Shown here piece by piece: positions 35,880 through 47,746 of a stretch of DNA of 64,000 nucleotides. Source of the stretch: Chiua virens (taxonomy: Eukaryota; Basidiomycota; Agaricomycetes; Boletales; Boletaceae); assembly GCA_019787685.1 (NCBI GenBank), contig JAHNUO010000017.1, positions 558,001 to 622,000 on the forward strand. Direction: 5' to 3'. Made by a program: the position numbers and the translations under genes. The notes beneath the pieces were generated by a model. It ran no database searches. It was not told the origin of the DNA and was given only the letters and a program-made list of their open reading frames with translations. Within the stretch, counting starts at the first letter, position 1; each line of letters starts with the position of its first letter.

Positions 35880-36563
35880 CTGACATTGTGTTGTTCCTTT
35901 GGAGACTTGACCGTTCTAGGCTTGTGCCCTGCTGCAGCCAGGGTAAACTAGCTTATGGCCTTCACTGATCTGTCACCACAGCAGGCGGCGACAAAGGAAA
36001 GAGCCAACTGCCATCACATGACACATTGATGAAATCACCCTCAAGGATCCGTGAGCAGAACCTTGAGGAAACCATGGTCCTTCTGAACTTACAAGTTCCA
36101 GTGCTGACATTGGTATCGCCCTGGTAATTGGTATGCTTCTGCTAGTGTGACATGTACTAAGTGAGTACGACACAAAAAAAAACATTCAATTGCAACTTAT
36201 GCGCACACCACTGAGACTTAGCATCTATGGTAAAGTTACATGTTGGCGACTTGGATACTATTACCATCAGTCCAAAAAAGATACACAAATGTTTATTGCC
36301 CAATCTTAGTTTTTTAGATCACACTGCTGTGATCCTCTGTGTTGGTCCTACTGGAATATGATTTGACTGAATAAAAATAAAAATAAATCCAATAGGAACT
36401 TACCAATGATTGTCTGATATGCCATGGCCGTCATTCTTTGTGACCAACTTTAGTTTGAAAAATCTATGACGGTGCTGGAAGTCCACCAAATTGAATGATA
36501 CAAGTATGGAGTTTTGTGACAATAAATTTATCAGTTGCCATGTGTCTCACCCCCCCTACCACT
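35880..36563. promoter_or_regulatory. Divergent intergenic region
   Basis: About 680 bp between the DUF6698-like gene and the F-box-like gene. Contains A-runs (36175-36183) and AAAATAAAAATAAA (36374-36387). No other gene seen. Confidence 0.35.
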
Positions 36564-37445
36564 ATGAGTCTTGCTCCCTGCAGTGCTTTCCCTGTTGAAG
36601 TTGAGCGGGAAATTATAATGTACTTGAAAGAAGATTCCAATGGCATCAAGTATGCCCTGGTCATGAAGCGATTCCTTGAGTGGTGAGCATGGCATTGGTG
36701 TCATATTTGTATTAGTTAACCTTAGTTGTGCTGCCAGGCTCATGCTGTACATGCACCACACAGTGAAGCTGCGTGGAGAACCAGAGGCCCTTGAGTTTCT
36801 TGACTGGTTACAAGGCGACCTAGACTGTGACTCAAGTCAAGGAACTTGATGTGGAAAGGACAGTGACATTGTCCATGCTCACAGACATCCTGGATCAGTG
36901 TCAGGCCCTTAGCTCGCTGGAGATCCAATTTGCTTACTACCCTCAAATTCGCCACCAGTCGAATCATCTCCTTGATCCTCTGAACAGCCTCACAAAGCTG
37001 ATGCATATGTACATCATATTAGCATCATTCTCAGACTACGCTGCCCTTTACTTACCCGACTTTGACTTCTGCCACCACTTAACCCATCTACATATCTCAC
37101 CCCAGCCCTATGGGTTGCTGTGAAAGGGTTCTCCCATCGGTTTTGTACAGCTGCTCAAATTAATGCAATTGTCCCTACCTTTCAGCCTCATCACATCAAA
37201 AAAATCTTGTGCTCAGGCTGTGAAAGTATTCTTGGAGAAAGAGTCAACGCAGGCGGTCATCCTTTGGTTGACTAAATTGGAGTTCGCCACAGTGATCGAG
37301 TGAGTAGTTCGCAGTGCTGGAATTGGGGGTAAGCAGGTTGTTCTTTTCTACTATTGGGCTAGGGAGATCTACGAACTGGAGGAGAGGAGATTCTGGGGGC
37401 AGGCCGAGAAGGTTATTGCCTGGCGTGAACAAAACCCAGGTAAGT
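36564..37445 (+). pseudogene. Short F-box/LRR-like relic
   Basis: The start MSLAPCSAFPVEVEREIIMY fits an F-box-like N-terminus (P-x-E-[IV]-x-x-x-I). After an intron come LMLYMHHTVKLRGEPEALEF and, in another frame, TVTQVKELDVERTVTLSMLT with leucine-rich text (CQALSSLEIQFA, HHLTHLHISPQP). The end IYELEERRFWGQAEKVIAWR matches the usual closing helix (W..AE..V.WR) of this small Agaricomycete gene type. A frameshift near 36830 and stop codons near 37123 and 37303 mark it as broken. Role in ubiquitin-ligase recognition would be expected of a true F-box; here it is only a relic. Confidence 0.6.
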
Positions 37446-38486
37446 CATCTCGATATTGAGAGGCAGTCAGTTTCGTACTTACTCAACAACAGACCATCCT
37501 CTCAGTTCTGAATGGGTAGTGAATCCGAGACCTTGGAAGCACCATGTTCCTGCCTATTGACTTAGCATACCATGCCAGTGTAATGACAAAAATTGAGTGT
37601 TTTGAGAGTGGGTGTACTTACCTGACTTGGAGGCTCCAGGAGTCTTAAACCCCACTGTCACACAAATCGAGATGGCAATGGGGCAACTCAATGGACGCAA
37701 AGTCCAAGAGCATCCCTAGAGACGACGGAAAGTCAGTCTCTAAGGTTGAGGGTAGGGATCTGTGTGGGTATGGGTATGGGTTGGACTTTGGATACCCATA
37801 CCCATACCCATACCCATGCTGTGGGTACAGTGGGTCCATAGCAAGGTGAGGGTGATGATGATGATGGCTTACCATGAGTGAGTGAGGTTTAGCTAAGTTA
37901 GGATAAGGTATAAGATAGCAGAATGAGTATAGATATGATGTTTAGAACAAGGTTTAGTCTATAGTTTAGGCTTGGTACTACTAAACCCATGGGTACAGTT
38001 TTTGATACCCACAGGAAAACCCATACCCATACCGTGGGTATGGGTTTTTGGTGGGTGTGGGTATGGGTATGGGTATGAGCTCTGATACCCATGGGTGTAC
38101 CCATGCAGAACCCTAGTTAAGGGGTGCAAAGCCACCTTGTAGTAGGCCAATGGTGGGCCCAGGGAGACAGCGAGGGCAGGAAGCTGGATGGGATGATGGG
38201 AACTGGGATGGGGACAATGAGTGGCAGCAACAGTGGCAGCCACAACTGCCAATGGACAGTCCTGAAATTTTGTTCCCACTAATCCCATTTTAGTAAAGTA
38301 TCAGCATGGAATTGTGGCAGACAGATTTACTGCATCCAAGATCCTGAGCAATTGATGAAGGCCACCTCTCTGCTCACCCTGTCGGATCTTAGCACCCAGA
38401 TATGAGTCAAAAGCTGCAAGAAAGGTGAAGCACAAGTCACTCAAATAGTAAAATGCTGCTGGGTAAGTTGTAACTTTTCCCCACCA
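37446..38486. repeat. TGGGTA hexamer clusters in inverted arrangement, plus a shared 105-bp block
   Basis: No gene seen. Clusters of GGGTAT and its complement ATACCC lie at about 37766-37824 and 37984-38105. Within each, plus and minus runs face each other and would fold as hairpins. At 37640-37745 a block matches the reverse complement of 43659-43765. Confidence 0.75.
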
Positions 38487-40440
38487 TGCCTAAGAGACGA
38501 AACCCCCCCAACATGTTACCGGGTGATCTTGGATAGAGGTCCAACTCACCCACATCCTCAAATACTTCCTATGATGAATGGGGTCAGCCTAGGTGGGGAG
38601 GCGTCGGTCAAGGTGCACCTCTCGACAAGAACGGGCGGTATACATTACAGCCAGATTGGCATGCCCATCTGTGCTACACCTCATGTGAGTCCCAGAGCCC
38701 CAGGTGTTATGATTTATCTTTTTCTTTGCTTTCTTTGCTGCTTTCACTATGCTCGGTACTACAGGTACCTCCTACGTTCAATCTGCAAGGCTTATCCTTG
38801 CCATGGATTACTCAGCAAGGGCTTAACCCTTTGCCCTGTTTACATTTTCTTTCTTTGATCTGATTACGTGACTCTGGCCCAACCTGTTGTTCCGTTATTG
38901 CTTCCTTCCTTCTTCTGCTTCCTGATCCGGTAGGGATCGCCTTCACTTCTGCTGTCATTTGGACAGCTTCCATGTTTTACCTTTTACACTTTCATCCATC
39001 CGGTGCTTCTGCTCCGCACGACTCCTTTGGCCCTTTGATTGTTCTGCTCCACATGACTCCTTTGATTGTTCCGCTCTTCATGGCCACCCTTTTGGACTGT
39101 TGGTCTGTGCACAATTCTCATAGTATAAATACTGCGCAGTGATACTCCTGTACCTCAGTCTTGATCTACGCAATCTAGCTAGTATCACTGCTCCTCTTCG
39201 GGCTTAACCTAAGCCATCCCTCATCACTGTGACCAACGTCCAGCATCTTGGTCCACCCCGATTGCAAGGGGCAGTCTCGGTCCTTCAGGTATAGATTCCC
39301 AACAGGATGCTCTCAGCAACGCCTGAGTTCTAACTCGTCTCACTGGTAGCAATCTGCTGACCAGTAATCCTCCTTAAACTCTTTCAGCACGCCACATATC
39401 AAGTGGTGGTTGTTTGAGTTATCGCAGCCGCTTGGTACTTAGCACTTTTGCGTCTATGCTAGGCCCTACCCGGGACTATCATAACACCAGGTCTTGAGGA
39501 TAATGAAGTAAGTTCACCATGACGATCTTCAAATTTTTTTTATTACATTCACTCATGATTGGATATGTGTTGTCAACAGCTGAACTCTCCTCAGCACCAT
39601 GATGGTGCCGTTCCCGCACTTTCAAGTCCGAGTGCCAATGTTGGCCCCCAGCTTGAGACCAATGCTCAGGTAAGTCTCATTCTTCATTTTTTTCATTGTT
39701 GCTCAATTGAACATCGTCGATAGCACACTCCTCGCCAAGACCATGACCATGCCAACTCCAAGGTTAACAAGGTAAGTCCACAACCTTTAATTTTTATTAC
39801 CTTCGCTCATTTGGATATTCTCAACAGCTAGACACTCCTGATCACCATGACGGCACTATTCAAGTTCCCACACCCTCAAGTCCAAGTGCCAATGTTGGCT
39901 CTCAGCCTGCCAGTGGGACCAATGCCCAAGTAGGTCACATTCTCATTTTTTCATCCTTGCTCAATTGAACATTGTCAATAGCACACCCCTCACCAAGACA
40001 ATGCCGACAGCCTGAGTGCCCTTGTCATGGCATCTGAACGTGCTTGTACAATAAATCGAACGGACTTGAAAAGAAGGCTTGGCAATTTTTTTGATGATTC
40101 CCTGCCAGAGGTACTAGCACTGTGCACATTCTTGGTTTGTTATGCTGACTACCATGACTGCCATCACAGACTCCGACTCCAAAGCGCTTCAGACGGTCCT
40201 TGCACAATAGTCCATCCTGTGCAAGAGCAATGTGCTCGGATCCACTGCCTTCCATCCCCAAGCGACGTCGCCTGCAAGCTCTTAATGTTTGTGGTGGACC
40301 TTGTATGCAGAGTTTAGCGTGTATGGATGATTTTCAAGACGCGATACTAGATGTCACAGCTGCACTGACGAAACAAGCTGCAGTACTGGTGGAGATTCTG
40401 CAGGCGTTGCAAGCAGGAAGGAAGGACTTGAAGGATTGAT
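38487..40440 (+). pseudogene. Unrecognised gene with repeated exons, split by solo LTR
   Basis: The first ATG considered is 38487 (MPKRRNPPNML), ended by a TAG near 38534; a second frame is open from 38523. The exon at the LTR reads ...VSPRAPG|LEDNE. Downstream, short exons repeat: LNSPQHHDGAVPALSSPSAN, HTPRQDHDHANSKVNK, LDTPDHHDGTIQVPTPSSPS and HTPHQDNADSLSALV, separated by similar introns of about 55-65 nt. The last exons give INRTDLKRRLGNFFDDSLPE and TPTPKRFRRSLHNS, then a helical end (DAILDVTAALTKQAAVLVEI). No known domain. The exon-intron unit has clearly been duplicated in tandem. Confidence 0.55.
38705..39486 (+). mobile_element. Solo LTR, family II (copy 2)
   Basis: This 782-bp copy starts TGTTATGATTTATC and ends GGGACTATCATAACA. 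Perfect CCAGG duplications at 38700-38704 and 39487-39491. TATA motif AGTATAAATACTG near 39122. More similar to 59206 than to 14414 or 57372, so family II has two subgroups. Confidence 0.95.
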
Positions 40441-40696
40441 GAGTACTTTGCAGGCATGCATGGCATATCATGTATAATGATAGTATTTGTTCAGTTTATA
40501 TTGACAATATGTTCTTGAGTAGTATACTTAACAAATACTAGTACCTCTGAATCTCATGCAACAATGATGACGAAACAGCACAGCACTGTAACGACAAGCA
40601 TCCCAAGCCCATGGTCTTGTCTCGTGAGATGTCTTACCCCCACACAATCATCCGTGGCCTGCACTTGCAAAAATGCAACACCCTTGGCTCTGTGCA

Positions 40697-42742
40697 TCAA
40701 ACAATCCAGTCGCTGATATCCCTCCCTCCCTTGCTAGCCGTCCTGCTATTGCGATGCGCCTGTCTGTTCCAGTGTCTTCGCAATGTCCATTCATCCTCCA
40801 TCATGCTCTTCGCCTCCTCTACAAGATCCACAAGATGTTCTTTGACCTTGCCTTCCAGTTTGTGGTAAGTGCATTCTGCATTGCATAGATATTCTTCCCA
40901 TGATTCATTCACCATTTGGAAACCCATGCCCATGGTAAGCATACCAGAAAGCGACACTGGGCTCAGACATTGCTCAAGGAATGCGGTGAAGGTAATATAT
41001 CCCAGCTGTAGTGCAATACTCAGGGGGATTGAAAGTAATGAAAGAGGGTGAAGGAATGCGATTCCGTTCGACCCAGGGACAACACTGAGTTGGTGAATGA
41101 CGAGGAATGGTTTTTGAGTAGTCCGAGATGAATCCAGGGCAAATCTGGATTAAAACAGATAGAAAAGCGGACACGGCAGTCCGATCCGGATTGAGAAAAT
41201 ACGAGGAAAGCAAGAGAAAACAAATGTCAACCGAAAACGATGTGAGACAGATGCACACGGGCAAAAGCTACTGTATTTTTGTCAATACAGTGAATTTATA
41301 GTCCTCAGGAATACCCTCAGACTCGTCCTAAGTAAGGATAATAATAAAAAGAAGGTTTTCGTATGGTATAAAGTTTGAGAGGCACCCGAACGTCCCTGCA
41401 AGGGCTGCATGACATGGTCTAGCCAATGCTAAGTATGAATAAGGAGCATCAAAAATAAAATAAAAGAGTCTGAGGCAAAATGGGCACAGATACAGCAATC
41501 CGGATGAGTTTGCACAAGCAGACAGATCAGGATCAGGATTGGGTGACGACAGGGTGCAGAAACGTGCTATACGAGCACAGGGAATACCTATTCCCTACAG
41601 CAGGAAGGACTTGTGAAAAGACCTTGTGTGTCATGGAGACATTATTGGCGCAGTACCCAAGGTAGTCCTGGATACCATCAAGAATGGCCTCTCTCAACGA
41701 GGTCATGAAATCCCCACAGATTTCCTTGTCAACATCGATGTTGCAATATAGCTTGGCTACATCCACAAGGGTGTTGGCAGATGTGAGGTCTTCCCAGTGT
41801 TGCTGTGAGAGTTCAGCGTCGCTCACATCTGCATTGCCTTCCTGGAGCTGAGGCAGACTCTCCTCAATCTCAGCGCGCAGACGATGGAGTTGGGTGTGCC
41901 ACAAAGCATCCACCTCTGACTCTTCTTGCAAGGCAGCATTGCACATAATCCTGAGAGCTGTTTCTATAGCCTCAGCACACCGTTCGACATGCACGGTTTT
42001 CGTCTTGTGATGTTTTATCCATGCTGGTCATTGATGCGAGGATATACCATTGACAGTGACATGAAGTGACATTGTGCCCACGAACCATGTCCGTGTACCT
42101 GTGAGACTATACTCTTCATGGATGTGCTGCCAGGCATATGAGACATTGTGTCCGACGACAACCTGTAGCATCTTGGGGTCACCTAACAGTATCAAGTGTT
42201 GTACCTCCCTTGTCTCACCCAGTAGCCATGGCAATATCCAGAAATCCTACGCGTTTTGGAGGCAGCACAGGCAAGAATAGCATGCAGGTGACACAGCGGC
42301 ATTGTCTCCACGTCAAACACGAGCCGTGTTCCGGGCATGCAATGTGTTTGCTGTAACTCGACCCATCCAGGAGGTGGTAGTATTTTGTCCAGCCCAATGC
42401 CATTGGATGTCAAAGTACTCAGGCACGGAGGCAAGGTGTCTTGTGTGAGTTGTTGGGCCAGGGATACCAAGGGTTGGGCACACTGCTGTCCAATACAATG
42501 AAAATACTCGTCAACATCCATGCCCTGGAGTGGGGGAAGGATAAAATATTGTCAGGGAGCACAGAGCCTTGTTTGGGGTTGAGACCGTGCATGTGGAGGT
42601 GGTTGTGTGCAATTTGGACAAAGGTGGGGGGAAAGGCAGCACATTTGAATATTTGAGAATGCAGCCAGCGCAAGAGCATTTGTATGCCTACTTCACTAGA
42701 TGGATAAATGTCTATGAATTCTGAAGTCATTATTGTTGCCAT
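40697..42742 (-). pseudogene. Unrecognised Agaricomycete gene, probably LTR-interrupted
   Basis: Read from 42742 (MATIMTSEFIDIYPSSEVGI) or an upstream Ser/Pro-rich start at 42976. Next exon: MDVDEYFHCIGQQCAQPLVS, FDVETMPLCHLHAILACAAS. The exon at 41533-41994 has RCAEAIETALRIMCNAALQE and HWEDLTSANTLVDVAKLYCN. The last, 40697-40957, has a helical stretch (HLVDLVEEAKSMMEDEWTLR). The architecture suggests one multi-exon gene of no known function. Between 41599 and 41007 the coding text is replaced by an LTR-like segment. It is divergent from the gene at 44065. Confidence 0.5.
41007..41599 (-). mobile_element. Candidate solo LTR without matching duplication
   Basis: These 593 bp start TGTAGTGCAATACTC and end TATTCCCTACA, giving TGTAG...CTACA ends. 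The minus strand has a TATA-like GACTATAAATTCAC. Flanking 5-mers CCAGC and GCAGG do not match, so the call rests on ends and on the interruption of a coding gene. Confidence 0.5.
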
Positions 42743-44064
42743 GAAGGGAGAGGGCCTGGTAGTATGATGAGGGTGGGGTGGTGTAGGAGACAGGGTGTGT
42801 TTAGGTGTGTCATTGTCGTTGTCATCATTGTTGTCGTTGCTGCGAAGGGAGATGGAGGAGCGTGGTGGGCCTGGAGGCACGCTGGCTATGGTGTGAGGAG
42901 AGGATGGGGTGAGGTGTATGGTGACACGGGTTGGGGAGGGCAAATAAATGTGCCATCTTGTCAGATAAACTGGCACCTGGAATGGGTTTGAATGTCAGAG
43001 CCAGGATCATACTACTGCAGTGCTGGACCATAGACAAGGCAACAAGGGAACCTACCAAAGACAAATCAAACTCCTCAAGCAGCTGAAGGTGATGAAGGAG
43101 ACTCATTTTGAGAGTTTCAATATGGAAGAGGGGAAATGGATGTTCACAGTGGATCATTTTGAGAAATGCTAGTAATGGGCTTGAATGTCAGAGCCAGGAT
43201 CGTACTACTGTGGTGCTGGACCATAGACAAGCTGACAAGGGAACCTACCAAAGACGAATCAAACTCCTTGAGCAGCTGAAGGCGATGAAGGAGCTCATTT
43301 GAGAGTTTCAATGTGGAAGAGGGGAAATGGATGTTCACAGTGGATCATTTTGAGAAATGCTAGTGACTGGCTCGTTGCAATGCTGGTTAAGATAGGCACA
43401 TACATGTGGCACGTTATGAGTGCAGGTAAGTGAGCTGTTGTGGCAAAGCTGTCACATGCATTGTCACATGTATCTCTGAGTTGTCGTGAAGGCTTGAAGG
43501 TCACCACTACATGTATCTCTGATTCTGAAACCAATTCTGAAACCTGGACCCCCATCCTCGACTCGGACCTGAATGCGCTCGTCATCACTCAATCCACCTG
43601 GCCATTGGACCTAACCTGAGGACTGACTTTGTGTCGCCCTTGGTCATCCTTCCCCCTTAGAGACTGACTTTGCATCATTTCTGGGGACGCTCTTGGACTT
43701 TGCGTCCATCGAGTCACCCTGTCGCCACCGTGTTTCGCACGACAGTGGGGTTGAAGACTCCCAGAGCGTTTTCCAACTTTCCATCTTTTTCACCAATCCA
43801 GAGTCCCACCATCTGGCATCCACTCACCCTCCCACAATCTTACCCCATCCCTGGATTGGTTTTGACCACCCCATATCTATTCTAGGTACATCCTTGATGC
43901 TTGGTCACTCTCACTCATCTCATTGGCATCTTAGCCATGGTATCTGCATGATCTTGCTTCAAGGTGCAAACACCCTAAAATGACTGTAAGTCTCTCCACT
44001 ATCTTTGCCATGTAGTCCAATTTGGCTGCTGAATTTTGGCTGGGAAGTTGACTGACTATCACTG
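42743..44064. repeat. Divergent intergenic region with a 193-bp tandem duplication
   Basis: Two units at 42981-43173 and 43174-43364 share GAATGTCAGAGCCAGGATC at the start and GAGAAATGCTAGT at the end, differing by scattered transitions and small indels. An open frame in unit 1 (ECQSQDHTTAVLDHRQ, MKETHFESFNMEEGKWMFTV) hints at old coding sequence; I do not recognise it. A block at 43659-43765 matches the complement of 37640-37745. Confidence 0.7.
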
Positions 44065-45955
44065 TTGACAGCCTCGTTGACTGCCCTCAATACCAAGGCA
44101 ATCGCCTGCAACACTAGTGGCAACATCGTGATCACCACCCCCAACATGAATTTTGTCCCTGAACCCCATAACGGGAATGAAGCTCTGCATGCCAGAGTTG
44201 ATGGCCACTTCGGTGTCACTGATTGTTTCCAGTGGCCTCAAGAATGGGCCCACCAGGTTGAGTATGCTGTCTGTATTCCTCACAAGGAGCACCATGAATC
44301 ACCAGACCCAATTGCACCTGCTTGGTACACCCCCACCGAGGCTGACTTCAACGTCATTCACACGTCCCCCTCCACCATTGGGAAGCTCAAGGCTGACAAA
44401 GTGGCTTCTATTCTCAAGTTGTATGCCATTGTCAAGCAGCGATATGACATGTGGAAGAAGCTGCAAGTAGACAAGGTTGACATCGTCTGCAAGCTCCTCC
44501 AAAGTCTTGAACATGTGTGCATGCTCCTCAAATCTTTTCCTCTCCCTTACCGGGACATCGTCATCTATGTCATGCAGGCACAACGGTATTTCCTCGACAT
44601 CTATGCCTTTCTCGACTATTGTGAAGTTGTCCTTCCTCGCCAATCATTCCCCAACTTCATTCCCCACGCTGTCCGGGCAGACTGGATGGCGTGTTTTACC
44701 TCCAACACGAAGCTCTGCAATGAGCTGTTCCAAGCTGGTGTGCCAGTCTGGCTCACTCGCTCCTCACACACCATCACAGAGAACACAATCATTCAAAGCC
44801 TTGTCACCTATACCACCCCCAATTGTTTTGTCTGCACTGAGTTCCAACAAGTGGGACAGAAAGTGGCACCCTTCAAAATGATCTACCAAGGTCATGGTGG
44901 TTGTGACCATCATTTGAACACTCACCGCTCCTACAATGGACTAACCCCATCCACAACTCCCCATTCAATACATCAGCAAGTCCCTTCACAGATTGGCAGA
45001 GCGCCAAAGAAAGGGAAATAGAGAGAGGTGAGGGAGAAGGCAAAACAGGGACCCTTTCAGGGTGAGCGATTTTATTTCTGAGTACTCTCACCTTGTAAAA
45101 TTGAGATTAGGTAGTAGCATTGCCAGTGCCTCTTGGACACGCAACAAATGGACTGACCCCAATATCCCGGAAATGCCCTCTTCCTTCCCAGTTTGGGATC
45201 AGGCTATCAAGCATGTCCAAAGGGACTCCCCACCTACCTGGAGAGGTCAGGTAGACCCAGGTTATCGAGTGCCCAAACCAGTGTTACTCCTCAGTTCCCA
45301 ACCGCCAGACTGATGCAAAATTTACCTCATGAATTGGCTTTCTGTCTGTTCCAACTGGATCAATAGGCTTGGAGAGTCTCCTCCAGATTGTTACCCTTCC
45401 CCCCAACTGTGGCATGACTACCTTGGCAGCCTTCTGGCCCGCAAACCCAGAAAGTATGCTTCTGAAGTGACTGGCCACCGTCACCCCACCATGGGCAAGG
45501 CCAAGCACTCTGCCAAGTCTCATCACACTGATGCCCTACAGATATTTGGTGAACTTTTGAATCTTGTTCAAGTAGGGCCATGGGCCACAATGGAGGTTGA
45601 CTGGTATGGCCAGATGTTTTCAAACATTTCCTTGGGCGATCCACCCATTCCCCTTCTCCGTGCAGTCCTCTGGGAAATGTACAAGGTTGGGTTTCACTAC
45701 GAATTGTGGGCCCTCAATCATGCAATCATCCATGACAAATGGACTCAATTCTAGCACGAGTGTGTCAAGATGTTTTGCATGATCTTTGCGAGTACAAAGG
45801 GGGTCAACAGGTGGATAGACACCTTACCCATTGAGGCAGGGACATTGGGCTTGACAGACGCAGAGCATGGTAATGTCACATTTCTCCGTGGCTTCTGCAT
45901 GCTGCTGAACACCTGGCCCGACGCTCCCCCAGCCTTGGGGGACTTTGCTATATAA
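44065..45955 (+). pseudogene. Expanded Agaricomycete family of unknown function
   Basis: A 318-codon open segment (44065-45021) has no ATG at its start; the first exon is unresolved. It contains FGVTDCFQWPQEWAHQVEYA, FNVIHTSPSTIGKLKADKVA, LPYRDIVIYVMQAQRYFLDI, YAFLDYCEVVLPRQSFPNFI, DWMACFTSNTKLCNELFQAG and VPVWLTRSSHTI. The rest continues in shifted frames: WDQAIKHVQRDSPPTWRGQV, LQIFGELLNLVQVGPWATME, HYELWALNHAIIHDKWTQF and TFLRGFCMLLNTWPDAPPAL. I recognise the pattern (RD.V..V...QR.FLD.YA.LDY, GxPVW) as a multicopy Agaricomycete family with no assigned function. Stops near 45021, 45311 and 45752 indicate decay or missed introns. Confidence 0.6.
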
Positions 45956-46546
45956 TACCGTGAGAAGAAGACCCTCTAAAGGTGAAATCACACACTATCA
46001 TGCATCAAGCATGCATCTTCTATGCTCAGAACTTTTACGATTTTTTTGGTTGGCCCCCCCTTGTCCCACATGCATTCCCATTCGAATATCATGATGCATT
46101 TACTCTCCATACTGCCCCGCCTTTCATGTCCATCTGAATCCTTTTCTTTCTCTCATTTTCAATTTGTTCCCTTTTCTCTGCTTTAGGCTTGTTGTGATGC
46201 TTGATTTGTCTGGGACATGAATAATAGGTTTACATTAGTTCAAGTCTGAATGTGTGTACTGTTGTCCATCATTTGAGTTTCAAATCTCTTCCTGCAAGTG
46301 CTTCAAGACTGCTGACTACTAACTGATTTCCACAAATCCCATGTGGTGTTGTCCACAGGTATGTAAAATAATTGCATTCTGATTTGTGTCTTGCAACTAA
46401 TAAACATGCTGCAGAGCTTGTCCTCACCTTGTTTCAGTCCCCTTCCCCTCCAACCCCTGCTGCACAGGCGGAGTGCTATGCAACTCAGATATTGAGCTAC
46501 ATCAAGTTTCCTGTTTTTCAACCCCTCTGTTATCATTTTAATTCTT
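45956..46546. other. No gene seen
   Basis: C/T-rich text between the 44065 gene and host Plavaka C. The frame at 46372-46590 runs into the Plavaka zinc-finger region and may include its first exon. Confidence 0.35.
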
Positions 46547-47746
46547 GTGATACTGACCTTCATGCTTCGAAAAAGCTTTCAATGTGGTGATCCATGTCCA
46601 GCTTCATTTTCTTCTGGGAGAAGTCTCCAACAACATCACCGCCCTTGCAAAGTTCATCAAACGACTCAATGTGAGCTCTTCCAGACCGGATTCAGGCACA
46701 TGTTGGCCTTGCCAGCAAAACGACAAAGGTCAATGTTAAAGGTAAGACCATGAGACATGCTTTTCTGCTAATGCTCAATTATGCTGACAGGTACCCAATC
46801 CTGATCCCCCTGACCCCATCCTCCATACCAATGATGACCCACAACCCTCTTCCTCCAATGAACCTCTGGTGCTCCATGCTCCAACCCCACCTGCTACCCA
46901 GGCATTAGTCGAAAGTTGTCCACCAGAAACTACATCTAACGAGCCTCTGGCACGTTGTGTCCGTCATTTGCTAGCCAGGTATCACGACCATTACCTGAGC
47001 CTCTCATATCTGCCCACGCTGCTCTCGTCTCAACAACCTGCCACATATTCTTGCATGTCTTTGACTCCTTCCGCACCCATTTCAAAGCATTTGGTATTAT
47101 AAGAGACTATCGCCATCGTCCTTCTCATGATCCAGATTCCTTCATCTCCTCAGACCAACTCTTGTCCGCCCCACAGCCAAGCCTCCCATTTGCGAAGCCA
47201 GATGATCACCCCCCTCCTTGGCCATGGGTGAACATGACCATCTGGTGCCTTATGAGATGGATGCTGACAGGGTCCCGTGCCAAATCAGCTGGTGAGGTAA
47301 CCTGACTGGTGAAGGACATCCTTCAAGCCCCCAACTTCAGTCTTAACGACTTGCAAGGATTCAATGCACAAGCACAAGCTGCCCAGTTAGATGCTGAAAT
47401 GAAAAAACTTCCCTCCGGTGACCCCATAGATCAGGACAAATGGAAGTGCGCCAATGTAGAAATTGTCGTGCCAACCAGGGAGCAAACTCAGGCAGGCAAA
47501 TCTGGCCAGCCATTTTCTATCAATGGCTTATGCTACCAACCCATTATGGATGTAGTTCACAGTGTCTTCGCACAGAGGTCTTCATGGGCGTTTCATTTGA
47601 TGCCGTTCCAAAAGGTAAGGCAGAACTACTGTAACATGAACTGCATACTTACATGCTCTTGCGAAAGATATGGAAATCACTGAAGAAGGAGGAACACCAA
47701 GTATACGATGAACTGTACACATCTGATGCCTGGAACAAGGATGCTA

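Noticed and set aside
37766..38105. Interstitial telomere repeat
   Set aside because: The unit is TGGGTA in inverted clusters, not an array of TTAGGG.
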